Shown here in pieces: positions 53,628 to 62,593 of a stretch of 64,000 nt of DNA. The translations under genes and the position numbers were made by a program. Within the stretch, counting starts at the first letter, position 1, and every line of letters starts with the position of its first letter. Location of the stretch: assembly GCA_018660835.1 (NCBI GenBank), contig JABJJN010000074.1:268614-332613 (forward strand), read 5' to 3'. The notes beneath the pieces are model-generated. The model did not search any database and was not told the origin of the DNA. It was given only the letters and a program-made list of their open reading frames with translations. Origin of the DNA: Gemmatimonadota bacterium. Lineage in GTDB: Bacteria > Latescibacterota > UBA2968 > UBA8231.

Positions 53628-53799
53628 CTTCCTGTCGTGGTGACCATGTGTTGTGGGACTGAAACCATCTTGTCCCTTCAAGCGTCTGAGTATAGCTGGA
53701 CCACCTTCGTACCCCCTCCGTACTTTCTCATGGTCGGTCGGCACGTGCTGCCCGGCGCCAAGGTATGATCCCTCTTCCTCCGGCACCAAACCGACGCCA

Positions 53800-56700
53800 T
53801 TGTCCAATCTCCGCATCTACCTGACAACCCTGGCACTTCTCTGCCTCCAGGTGGGCTCTGCCCACAGTGACAGTCAGGTGCAAGTCGTGACGGCTGACGA
53901 GGCAGGCCTCATCGTCGACATCCATACGACCCATACGGGCCAACGGGCGATGGCGCACGTGCGCGGCAAGACCGGGGTGGCCTTGCCCATGGTCGCCGAA
54001 CTGCTCGCCGTGCCACCGGGTGCTCGCGTTGAGATCGAACCACAGATTTTGTCCACCCAGATCATCGACGTTGCCGATCTGCCCCTGGCTGACGAGTCTG
54101 CTTCCCCAGACCCAGGTGTGCTGGCTCAAACAATTCCTCTTGGTGTACTTCGGGGCGTCGAAGCCTACGCGCTGCAGGTATTTCCTTTCGCCTATGATAC
54201 CGAGACACGCAGACTGCAGGTTCACGACCATCTGCAACTTCGTATTCGCTTTGTCGGGGGCGCCGCCTACCGACCTGCAGCGGCTGAGTCAGCTGCCAGC
54301 CCCCTCTATCGGGCCTTCCTCAATCCGCCGACTGGCGGTTGGGCACGTCCGACGCCGGCCGCGCGACCTGCTGGTAACGCGTTAGCCAATGGATGGTACA
54401 ACTCGTCTCTGCCGTGGGTGAAGGTCTTCGTCGACACCGACGGTATTCATCGCATCACCCCCGCCCGGCTGCGTTTCTTCGGCATTGAACCTGATGATGT
54501 CGATGTGACGCGGCTACGCCTCGTTCTAGGTGGTGTCGATCAACCCCTTCATGTGACCGGTGATGAGGATGGTCACTTTGGTGGCAACGATGAGATTCTG
54601 TTTTCTGGCCGCTATCGCAGAGCACCGGGGCCGGATGGGGAGCGAGACCATGAGAGCGAGTATGGGGCCAGGCAGACCTATTGGCTGACGTGGGCAGGTG
54701 AGCAGATCAGTCCACGATTTACCCAGGTTAGTGGTGAGCCGGTGGCTGATTTCGCTGAAACCAAGTGGTATACGCACCGCCAGCACTTCGAGCAGGACAT
54801 ATCCTTCGATCAGCTCGAGGAAGCACCCGATACCTTGAGTGATCGCTGGTTCTGGCAGAACGACCGCCCCCTCATCGCCAAGGATCCCGTCACCCGAAGT
54901 AGCCAGACAAAAGTCGGGGATATTTCAGGATTCTATGAGGAGGGCGACGCGTACGATGTACGCCTGCGCGTCGCAGTGACGGGGAAGACACCGGCTGTCG
55001 TCGGCGATCATCACGCCTTCTTGACGTTTAACAACCAGTTTCTTGCGGAAGCGATTTGGGCAGGTCAGACGTCTTATGTGTTCGACGAGATCGTGCCTTC
55101 GACACTTCTTGCGGAGCGCAATCGGATCCTGTTCCAGGCCCTTGCAGACCTTTCCCGCGTCGATGAAATCTGGTTCAACTGGTTCGAACTAACCTTCAGG
55201 CGGCAATTTCATGCGTATCCCGGCCTGCTGAGCTTCACTACCGAGGCCGCCCCTGAAGGGCATCGAATAGCCGTCGAGGGATTTCGACACCCCGCTGTCA
55301 CGCTGCTGGATGTCGCCGGCCATCGCCTCCTCACAGGATTGCAGGTGACGGCAAATGATACCCTCTATGACGCCACCTTTGAGGATGTCTCTGCCGGCGT
55401 CCCAGCATATGTGATCGCTGACAGTCTGTCGATTCTTGCACCGGTGCTTGAGATGGATGAGCCATCGGACCTACGCAGCCACGATGGGGGTGCCGAGGCC
55501 GTCATCATTCACCATGCCGATTTTCATGATGCTGCCCAACGTCTGGCGGCCCATCGCGCCAAGACGAATGGCGTGAGTGTGCGCACCGTGTCGGTGCAGG
55601 ATGTTTTTGACGAATACGGCGACGGCCGCTTTGCGCGCGAGCCCCTGGCTGAGTTCATCGAGGACATCTTCTGGCGCTGGACGCCACATCCCGTCTACAT
55701 CACGCTCATGGGTGACGCCACCTGGGACTACCGCGGCATACGCACGGGGCGACGAAATCAGACGCTGGTGCCAACGCTGTACTACAATGCCCGTGGCCGC
55801 GGTTATTCGCCCTCCGATCACCTGCTGGCCATGATCAGTGGCGACGACTTTCTTGCGGATGTGGTCATCGGTAGGCTGCCCGTGGACTCAGCAGAAGAAG
55901 CAGATCTCGTCGTCGACAAGATCATCGCCTATGATGAAGAACCTGCCGTCGGAGACTGGCGCGGCCGGACCATTCTCGCCGCCAACTGGCATGGTCAGGA
56001 TATCTGGGCCAATGGCAATGACACCCTTTTCGCTCGCCATATGGCACCCATGGGATTGCGGGCACAGCGCTTTTATGCACCGGACAACACCGATCTCCCC
56101 AATGTCACAGGCAAGGGGTTTCTAGACGCGGTCAATGCGGGGGCCCTGATTGCCAACTTCTCCGGTCATGGGGCTGTGGCGACGATGCAATTTCTGTTCT
56201 CGGCACAGTTCCCCGACTGGGACTACATGAGTCAGGTCGCCAATGGACCTCGCCTGCCACTGGTAACGGCACTGTCCTGCCTCAATGGTCTATTCTCCGA
56301 ACCGACGACGGAGTCCTTGAGCGAGCAATTCGTTGAACTACCTCAGGGTGGAGCGATTGCCTTCATCTCGGCGACCGCCGAGAGTCGCACAGCCCAACAC
56401 GACCTGCTCAGTGATTTTCTGTTCACCGCCCTGTTGAACGACAATCCAAGTGGCTTCGGCGATGCTCTCACCTGGGCAAAGGCGCGATTGCTCACCGTGC
56501 ATCCCGGCTGGACGGACGTACCGCTGACGATGCAACTGGTCGGTGATCCCATGCAGAAATTGGCGCTTGAAACAACCGCCGACTATGTCGCCCAAGGGAT
56601 CGATCTCGATTCCACGCCTGCCCTGCGTGGTCAACTCGTGGCCTTGGTAGCGACCGTGAATAGCCGAGCCCGCCTCGGCGCCGACAGTGTGCTTGTAGAA

Positions 56701-59310
56701 ATTCTGGCAGAGAGCAACTCTGGCGTGGACACCTTGATGCAGGAGCGTCGTGCGCCCTTCTCGGGGGTGGACAGTCTCCACATTCAGTGGCGCCCAGCCG
56801 CGGGTGGACCTCATCGACTCAGTGTTGTCATCGATCCGGATGATTCGACCATCGAAAGCGACGAAGCAAACAACCGGTTCGAGCAACTCATCGAGGTCCT
56901 CGTCCCACGTGAGATGAGTTTGCTATGGCCTCCTGCGGAGGCGGCAAGTGCAGACCTGAGCTTGCAGGCTCTGACCCCCCTCGACATGCGCGCCGTCGAC
57001 GACGAAGCCGGTGATGTCGTTGAATTTTCTTTGTCCGTGACGGCGGACTTCACTGACCCTCAGACTCGCACATTCGTTGCTCCCGTCGAGCAAATCGGCG
57101 TCGCCCAGGTCACGGCGGTGGCCCCAGCGGGCGCCGCCATGGGGGACATCCTCTTCTGGAGAGCGCGGCTGATCGATGGAAGCCAGCTTGGCCCCTGGTC
57201 TGAGCATCGGTCTCTGAGATGGGTTGAGGAGGGAACCGACTCGGTGCGCTGGCTACAGCGCGGGCTCAGGTTGCTTGAGGAGAGTGGCACCGGGGTTCGA
57301 TTGCGCAATAACGAAGTCGTCGCCACCGCCCAGTTGCCCACCTTCAGGCCCTCCTCCTCGACGCGACAGATCGGCTTTACCGTGCTCAGTCTCCCGGGGG
57401 CGGGCGTGTTGGCGACGGATGGCACCTACCTGTATGCGAAGCGTTGGTTCAATGATCCCTCGACGATCTACCCCGGTGGGGATGTGTTTTCGCGCATTGG
57501 TACGGGCTTCAATGGAAGCATCCGCGGTGGTGACTACGGTACGGTGACAGACACAACCACAGCCGGAATCAGCGCCGCATATCATGACGGCTTTCTGTAC
57601 AGCGAAGCGGGGCAGAGTTTCCTGATCGAGCGCATCGATCCTGCCAGTGGACATCTCGATACGGTGAATGTGCCGGACGGCTTGTTGGATTGGATGACAG
57701 GCCGTGTTGTGACGTCAGAAGAGAAGTTTGCTGGACAACGATTGCATGCATTGATCACCTCCGACGGCCGGCAACTCTACAATGTGTCCATGAGTTCCCA
57801 CCTGGGAACCCGTGTGGGCTGGGGTGTTCGCGTCTTTGATATCGATGCGACAGGCGATTGGCAGTTGCAGCGTGAATTCGTCATCCCTCCCACCCAGACA
57901 GGTTTCACCTTCCGCTGGACAGATGGCATCGTCGCCGATGGCGAATACCTGTATCTGATTGAATTCGCCGGTGAACGACGAATTCGCATGGTCAGCGCCG
58001 AGGATGGCACCTTCGTCGACGAGTGGCGATCGGACCAGGACACGACGCGCATCATCTCGGGTCAGTACGACGTCGCGAACGATCTCGTCTGGCTTGGAGA
58101 TCTGTTGGGTTCCGGATTGTTCGGCTATGGTCGCGACGGCTCAGTCATGGCGGGCGAACTAGTGAGCGCAGCGACGGGGCCCGCCGCATCTTGGAAGACA
58201 CTGAACGTCGAAGGGGATGGTGCGCATGTTCAGCTTCAGGGCCAGAGCAGAAGCGGCGACTGGACAAATCTGGTTTCCGGCGTAGCTCCCCTGCAGATCG
58301 ATCTGGCCAATGTGGATGCCGGGACACACCGATTCTTAAGACTTCGCGCCGACGTAGGACCTGATACGCTGCAAACCCTTCGCAGTTGGTCCTTGGATTT
58401 CGCGCCCGCCGCTGATCTCGAAATGGGCGCCGCTTCTGCAGACATTCTTGAGAATCAGCTGCATCTGCAGGCCTGGGTTCGCAATCGTGGCCTCACGATG
58501 GCAACGACGGCACGGCTGACCTTGGAGCAGGAGGGTCAACCTCTCGCAGAAGTTGCGATTGAACCCCTCGCGCGCGGGGAAACACGACGCGTGCGATTTG
58601 ATCCCCTGTCGCTACCAGCATCCGGGGAGGGCCTGTTCCTGCGATTGCACCCGTCCTCGGCAGACGGCCGCGGTAGCAACGATGTCCTGGAATTGGTGCT
58701 CACCTTGCCTGGCCTGACGACGATCGCCTTTGTCGCGGCAGAAACAGGCCAACGATTGCAGAATGGTGATGCCGTCGGCGCGGGCACAGTCGTTCAGGTC
58801 CGGGCACCACCCCTGGCGTCGGGCCATCTGGCGCTTCGCATCGATAACGAGATCGTTGTGGCCGACTCCAGCTGGACCACCGAGGCGGGTGCCCTGGTGC
58901 TTGCGCATAAGTTGACCACTGGCAAGCATCACTTGCGGGCAGCACTGGTGCGGGATGGGGTGGAACTTGGGGTTGGTGAAGTGACACTACAGGCCGACGA
59001 GCGACTGCGCCTGGCCAATGTGCTCGTCGCCCCTCATCCGCTGCGTTCGACTGGGGCCTTTACGTGGGTTCTGTCTCACACCGCCCGTGTTCACATCGAC
59101 ATTTATAGTCTCAGTGGTCGCCGGATTCGGCGCCTTGGACCGCAAGAGAGTGCTGCCGGATTTGGCAGTTTGGCCTGGGATGGAACCGACGCAGATGGTC
59201 GCCGATTGGCGTCAGGAACGTATGTCTACGTGCTGACGGCGAAGGCGGTGGATACTGCAGATGAGGTCGTGCGACAGCATCGAGGCGCCGTCGTTCTTCT
59301 GCCTGAGTAG
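53800..59310 (+). CDS. Gingipain-type (C25) secreted cysteine peptidase with C-terminal FlgD/Por module
   Basis: An 1836-residue exported protein. No strong start signal is visible; the TTG at 53800 gives a good signal peptide (MSNLRIYLTTLALLCLQVGSA). The N-terminal region has the C25-associated pattern RITPARLRFFGIE...VTGDEDGHFGGNDEILFSG. The peptidase domain spans about 550-900, with catalytic His790 (NFSGHGA) and Cys827 (TALSCLNG). A CARDB-like domain, a propeller-like region and a second Ig-like domain follow. The last 90 residues are a FlgD module (VLVAPHPLRSTGAF, IYSLSGRRIRRLG, WDGTDADGRRLASGTYVY). It resembles gingipains and PorU, the type IX sortase. Which of these roles applies is not decided by sequence. 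Confidence 0.87.
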   Translation: MSNLRIYLTTLALLCLQVGSAHSDSQVQVVTADEAGLIVDIHTTHTGQRAMAHVRGKTGVALPMVAELLAVPPGARVEIEPQILSTQIIDVADLPLADESASPDPGVLAQTIPLGVLRGVEAYALQVFPFAYDTETRRLQVHDHLQLRIRFVGGAAYRPAAAESAASPLYRAFLNPPTGGWARPTPAARPAGNALANGWYNSSLPWVKVFVDTDGIHRITPARLRFFGIEPDDVDVTRLRLVLGGVDQPLHVTGDEDGHFGGNDEILFSGRYRRAPGPDGERDHESEYGARQTYWLTWAGEQISPRFTQVSGEPVADFAETKWYTHRQHFEQDISFDQLEEAPDTLSDRWFWQNDRPLIAKDPVTRSSQTKVGDISGFYEEGDAYDVRLRVAVTGKTPAVVGDHHAFLTFNNQFLAEAIWAGQTSYVFDEIVPSTLLAERNRILFQALADLSRVDEIWFNWFELTFRRQFHAYPGLLSFTTEAAPEGHRIAVEGFRHPAVTLLDVAGHRLLTGLQVTANDTLYDATFEDVSAGVPAYVIADSLSILAPVLEMDEPSDLRSHDGGAEAVIIHHADFHDAAQRLAAHRAKTNGVSVRTVSVQDVFDEYGDGRFAREPLAEFIEDIFWRWTPHPVYITLMGDATWDYRGIRTGRRNQTLVPTLYYNARGRGYSPSDHLLAMISGDDFLADVVIGRLPVDSAEEADLVVDKIIAYDEEPAVGDWRGRTILAANWHGQDIWANGNDTLFARHMAPMGLRAQRFYAPDNTDLPNVTGKGFLDAVNAGALIANFSGHGAVATMQFLFSAQFPDWDYMSQVANGPRLPLVTALSCLNGLFSEPTTESLSEQFVELPQGGAIAFISATAESRTAQHDLLSDFLFTALLNDNPSGFGDALTWAKARLLTVHPGWTDVPLTMQLVGDPMQKLALETTADYVAQGIDLDSTPALRGQLVALVATVNSRARLGADSVLVEILAESNSGVDTLMQERRAPFSGVDSLHIQWRPAAGGPHRLSVVIDPDDSTIESDEANNRFEQLIEVLVPREMSLLWPPAEAASADLSLQALTPLDMRAVDDEAGDVVEFSLSVTADFTDPQTRTFVAPVEQIGVAQVTAVAPAGAAMGDILFWRARLIDGSQLGPWSEHRSLRWVEEGTDSVRWLQRGLRLLEESGTGVRLRNNEVVATAQLPTFRPSSSTRQIGFTVLSLPGAGVLATDGTYLYAKRWFNDPSTIYPGGDVFSRIGTGFNGSIRGGDYGTVTDTTTAGISAAYHDGFLYSEAGQSFLIERIDPASGHLDTVNVPDGLLDWMTGRVVTSEEKFAGQRLHALITSDGRQLYNVSMSSHLGTRVGWGVRVFDIDATGDWQLQREFVIPPTQTGFTFRWTDGIVADGEYLYLIEFAGERRIRMVSAEDGTFVDEWRSDQDTTRIISGQYDVANDLVWLGDLLGSGLFGYGRDGSVMAGELVSAATGPAASWKTLNVEGDGAHVQLQGQSRSGDWTNLVSGVAPLQIDLANVDAGTHRFLRLRADVGPDTLQTLRSWSLDFAPAADLEMGAASADILENQLHLQAWVRNRGLTMATTARLTLEQEGQPLAEVAIEPLARGETRRVRFDPLSLPASGEGLFLRLHPSSADGRGSNDVLELVLTLPGLTTIAFVAAETGQRLQNGDAVGAGTVVQVRAPPLASGHLALRIDNEIVVADSSWTTEAGALVLAHKLTTGKHHLRAALVRDGVELGVGEVTLQADERLRLANVLVAPHPLRSTGAFTWVLSHTARVHIDIYSLSGRRIRRLGPQESAAGFGSLAWDGTDADGRRLASGTYVYVLTAKAVDTADEVVRQHRGAVVLLPE

Positions 59311-59326
59311 CCTTTGTTACAGCGAT

Positions 59327-59620
59327 TTATTCGGCCGCACGAATGGCGGCGATTTTTGCATCGCGTTCGGCGAAAATCTTCTCTTTGACAGAATTCATCT
59401 CCACGGCAAACTGACGTTGATGCTCGGTGAAAGTCTGTGGATCCGCTTCTGCCTGCACTTTGGCGATGCGCTGTTGTAGCACGATCTCCTGTTCCGCCCA
59501 CTTGGCTTCGTATTGCTTCTTCACCTCACCAATGGCGCTGACCTGCTCCGCTGTCAGCTTGCCCTTATCCTCTACGAGTTCGTCGGTCTTTTCCAGGGCC
59601 AGTTCCAGGGCTGACTTCAT
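59327..59620 (-). CDS. Small charged alpha-helical protein of unknown function
   Basis: A 97-residue protein made almost wholly of Glu/Lys/Ala/Gln-rich helix (for example AEQVSAIGEVKKQYEAKWAEQ), predicted to form a coiled coil. No signal peptide or known domain. The start ATG and the codon pattern look real, and the frame ends 16 bases from the convergent C25 gene. I do not recognise the family. Confidence 0.65.
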   Translation of the reverse strand: MKSALELALEKTDELVEDKGKLTAEQVSAIGEVKKQYEAKWAEQEIVLQQRIAKVQAEADPQTFTEHQRQFAVEMNSVKEKIFAERDAKIAAIRAAE

Positions 59621-59719
59621 CGTGCGATATTCCTGCGCATGGGGAGAAGGACAGATCAGCGCGAAGATAGAGGTCGTCCATCAGGCTTACAAGGCAAAGC
59701 CTTAGAAAGGGATTTACCC

Positions 59720-60175
59720 ATGCAGCGACGTTGGAATGTCTACCTGTCAGGAGAAATCCACAGCGACTGGCGTGATCGGATCACAACCGGCACCGAGGCG
59801 GCGGGCTTGCCCGTCGACCTGAGTTCTCCTGTCACCGATCACGAGGCGAGCGACAATGCAGGCGTCAGCATCCTCGGGGCAGAAACGGATGGTTTCTGGA
59901 AGGATCACAAGGGGGCACAGGTCAATGCCATCCGAACTCGCACACTGATCCGACATGCGGACATTGTGATCGTTCGCTTCGGCGACCAGTATCGTCAATG
60001 GAATGCAGCATTCGATGCGGGTTTCGCCGCCGCCCTCGGCAAGCCACTGATCGTTCTACATGACAGTAGCCTCACGCACGCCCTCAAAGAGGTCGATGGC
60101 GCCGCGCTGGCTGTGGCGTCGCAACCTGAACAGGTCGTTGACCTGCTCAGCTATGTCATTGAAGGGCGGCTCTAG
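59720..60175 (+). CDS. YtoQ family protein
   Basis: A 151-residue protein. Typical features are WNVYLSGEIHSDWRD at the start, ETDGFWKDHKGAQVNAIRTRTLI in the middle, and ADIVIVRFGDQYRQWNAAFDAGFAAALGKPLIVLHD near the end. The fold resembles nucleoside 2-deoxyribosyltransferase-like enzymes, and YtoQ itself has no settled function. The ATG at 59720 is preceded by AAAGGG. The upstream frame is open for 27 codons but lacks family similarity. Confidence 0.85.
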   Translation: MQRRWNVYLSGEIHSDWRDRITTGTEAAGLPVDLSSPVTDHEASDNAGVSILGAETDGFWKDHKGAQVNAIRTRTLIRHADIVIVRFGDQYRQWNAAFDAGFAAALGKPLIVLHDSSLTHALKEVDGAALAVASQPEQVVDLLSYVIEGRL

Positions 60176-60196
60176 CAGGCCAGGCGCGGTCTTGCG

Positions 60197-60865
60197 TCAG
60201 ATGAGCTTGGCGATTCGACGTACGTCGAGTCCCCACTTCATGCCGAAATAGATGTATTGGCGCCCCATAGACAGCTGCGCACCGATCGCCTTGCCTGAGG
60301 CGGAAGGAAAGAACATGCCCAGAGTACCGTAGACAGTTCGCGGCTTCAATGCACGTACACCCAGACCGACATGGATCACACCGAGATGATCAGCGACATA
60401 GAGCTCGGTGACGGGTAGAAAATTGACGTCTACCGTCATGGAGCGCAGTACGTCGGTGTCGCCGGAACACTTGTTGTAGTTGGTGAACTGCTGCGTCTGC
60501 TGGTCGAAGCAGAAGTCGCCACCCGTTTGCACATCAAAGATGCGGCGATAGCGACTCAGCGTATTGCTCTTCCGTTGCAGCAATCCCATGTCGAGGACAT
60601 TTACTGTCAGCAATGCCCGCAGGCGGCTGGCGAGCAAGGTAAATCCCAGGGGAAGATCGACACCTGATCCCGGTTCTACATCGATCACGCCGACGCCGAA
60701 GGTCGCGTAGAGCCCATCCTGTAGGGTCGGTTCCGGTTCCAGGGTCGTTGAGCTTGCTGACGATGTCTGCGACGTGTCCTGTTGGGCAAAGGCGTGGCCC
60801 AACAGCAGGAACACAGCGAGGGCCAGACGCAGCAGCAGCGTAGCAGATTTGCCTCGGTCAGCCAC
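60197..60865 (-). CDS. Exported protein of unknown function, probable outer-membrane beta-barrel
   Basis: A 222-residue protein with a signal peptide (LLLRLALAVFLLLGHAFA) and alternating hydrophobic/polar strands ending MGRQYIYFGMKWGLDVRRIAKLI. A pair of cysteines (DFCFD...NKCSG) could form a disulfide. The start is uncertain: I chose the GTG at 60865, which overlaps the stop of the upstream HDOD gene, and a GTG 20 codons earlier is also in frame. It is likely translated together with the HDOD regulator. I do not recognise the family. Confidence 0.6.
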   Translation of the reverse strand: MADRGKSATLLLRLALAVFLLLGHAFAQQDTSQTSSASSTTLEPEPTLQDGLYATFGVGVIDVEPGSGVDLPLGFTLLASRLRALLTVNVLDMGLLQRKSNTLSRYRRIFDVQTGGDFCFDQQTQQFTNYNKCSGDTDVLRSMTVDVNFLPVTELYVADHLGVIHVGLGVRALKPRTVYGTLGMFFPSASGKAIGAQLSMGRQYIYFGMKWGLDVRRIAKLI

Positions 60866-62087
60866 CGAGAATGGAATCACACTGACTGACGAAGTCTTCG
60901 CGGTGCTGAACGATCTCTTCGACACTTTTTTGCAATCGAGAGGCGTACGGATCCATCTCTGGTATCAACGCGTCTCCAGCAAAGCCGATTTCCATCGTGC
61001 GCACAGCGATATCAGCAATGTGTACCATTGCCGCGAGGCGACGATGCTGATTTGACTGACCCGGCTGGTGATGGGATGTAATAGCCGTTCGCACCTCGCC
61101 GGGAAGATCCCAGTGAATGGCCAGCTCGCCACCGCAGTCGGCGTGCGTGATGCCGAGCAACTCGTATTCGGCCTGGAGAATTGACTTGTTCTCGTTCTCG
61201 ACCACCTCCAACACCTTGCCATAGTGATCGGGAAATTTCACCAGGAAGACCGCCTTGCCAATGTCGTGCAACGTGCCGAGCAGAAAGTGGGTCTTCTTCT
61301 TGTCCGCCTTGCCGATGACCTCCATGGCCATGCCCACTGCGAGCGAGTGCCGCCAGAGTCCGTCCATAGGGAAGGCCTTGGTTGCCTCATCCTCTTCGGC
61401 GTCGCCGAAGACATCATAGATGATGGCGGACTGCACGATCTTGCGCACGACGGCGACCCCGAGAAATGCCACGGCCTGCGACATCATGTTGCCCTGGAAA
61501 CCAAAGTAGGCTGAGCGGCATGTCTTCATCACCTTCATCGACAAGGCCGGATCCTGCTCCAGTGTCGACGAGATCTGCCGCATATCAACCTCTTCGTCAG
61601 CCTTGCTCAGCAGGGCCAGCAAACGCGAGTGCGCCGCCGGCATGGCAGGAAGATTGGAGAGATTCTTGATCTCTTCCCGAATCTCCATGTGCGTCGGCCT
61701 CTCGATGGGCTCATCGGTCTCGAGCACCTCGGTCAGCTTCTTGTGCAGCGCATTCAGCGTAAAGGGCTTGAGCAGAAAGTGCCCGATCCCATTCGCCTGG
61801 CCCTCACGAATGACCCCACGGGCCAGCTCTTTCTCCGGCGGCAGACCAATCACGACAGGGATCGTATTGTACTTTTCGTGCATCCGCAGAATTCGCGCCG
61901 TCTTCACACCACCCATTTTGATGCCATTGTCCATCAGGATGACATCGACGGGCTGCTTACGCAGCTCCATGGCAGCTTCAGCGCCATTGGTACAATTCAC
62001 AGCGTCGAAGCCCTTCTCACGCAACTGAGCGGAGATGAGACCCCCAATTTTGGGGTTGTGTTCGACGATGAGGACGCGTCCGGCCAT
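60858..62087 (-). CDS. Response regulator with HDOD output domain
   Basis: A 409-residue protein. The receiver domain (about 1-120) has the phosphoacceptor Asp53 (LMDNGIK) and the conserved Lys107 (LLKPF). The usual acidic pair near the start is Glu9-His10 instead of two acidic residues. The HDOD domain (about 140-340) has the typical MKVMKTCRSAYFG and HDIGKAVFL segments. HDOD proteins take part in signalling, often with cyclic nucleotides or chemotaxis. No kinase gene is adjacent. The start is ATG, and the stop region overlaps the start of the downstream barrel-type gene. Confidence 0.85.
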   Translation of the reverse strand: MAGRVLIVEHNPKIGGLISAQLREKGFDAVNCTNGAEAAMELRKQPVDVILMDNGIKMGGVKTARILRMHEKYNTIPVVIGLPPEKELARGVIREGQANGIGHFLLKPFTLNALHKKLTEVLETDEPIERPTHMEIREEIKNLSNLPAMPAAHSRLLALLSKADEEVDMRQISSTLEQDPALSMKVMKTCRSAYFGFQGNMMSQAVAFLGVAVVRKIVQSAIIYDVFGDAEEDEATKAFPMDGLWRHSLAVGMAMEVIGKADKKKTHFLLGTLHDIGKAVFLVKFPDHYGKVLEVVENENKSILQAEYELLGITHADCGGELAIHWDLPGEVRTAITSHHQPGQSNQHRRLAAMVHIADIAVRTMEIGFAGDALIPEMDPYASRLQKSVEEIVQHREDFVSQCDSILGG

Positions 62088-62268
62088 ACTTGCTTTGCGA
62101 AAAAAGTTCAGTGGTTGAAAGTCGGAGAGTGCGAAACGAATTGGAGCCTAACTGGGTTAATCTAGGGCACCTTACGGTCGAATCAAGCGCCTGATCAGGA
62201 CGTAGAGTTGAACAGGGGTTGCCGCATCAGTAGAGGAATCCTTGGTTGTCCTGTCGAGAATCATCGAG

Positions 62269-62505
62269 ATGAGTGATCATCGCCCATGGGAAGGTCTTAC
62301 AGAAGTGGCCGATCGAGAGACGGGAACGATCAAGTGGTATAACTCCGGCAAGGGCTATGGGTTTATCGCCCGGGAATCGGGAGAAGACCTGTTCGTCCAT
62401 TTTACCGCGCTGGGAACCGCTGACGAGATCAAAGAGGGCCAGCGGGTCGAATTCGACGTCGATGAATCCGGTAACCCCATGGCCCGGGACGTTCGCCTCC
62501 TGTAG
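62269..62505 (+). CDS. Cold-shock domain protein
   Basis: A 78-residue protein with a single cold-shock fold. The RNA-binding motifs are KGYGFIAR (RNP1) and DLFVHFTAL (RNP2). It has a short N-terminal extension (MSDHRPWEGLTEVADRE) before the usual TGTIKWYN. I use the ATG at 62269. A TTG at 62242 with GAGGA just upstream would add nine residues and cannot be excluded. Cold-shock proteins bind single-stranded RNA or DNA. A hairpin downstream separates it from the sigma factor gene. Confidence 0.88.
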   Translation: MSDHRPWEGLTEVADRETGTIKWYNSGKGYGFIARESGEDLFVHFTALGTADEIKEGQRVEFDVDESGNPMARDVRLL

Positions 62506-62534
62506 TCATCTCCTGTTTGTCAGCGCGAAAAGAC

Positions 62535-62566
62535 AGAGGGGCACCCCCGACTGGTTGTGCCCCTCT
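62535..62566. terminator. Terminator hairpin between cold-shock and sigma factor genes
   Basis: A perfect 10-bp stem (AGAGGGGCAC, 62535-62544, with GTGCCCCTCT, 62557-62566) and a 12-base loop lie between the two convergent genes. On the minus strand GTCTTTTCG follows the stem, fitting termination of the sigma gene. On the plus strand the T-run is poor (TGCCTGATCTATTT). Confidence 0.7.
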
Positions 62567-62593
62567 TGCCTGATCTATTTCACTGAAAGTACC

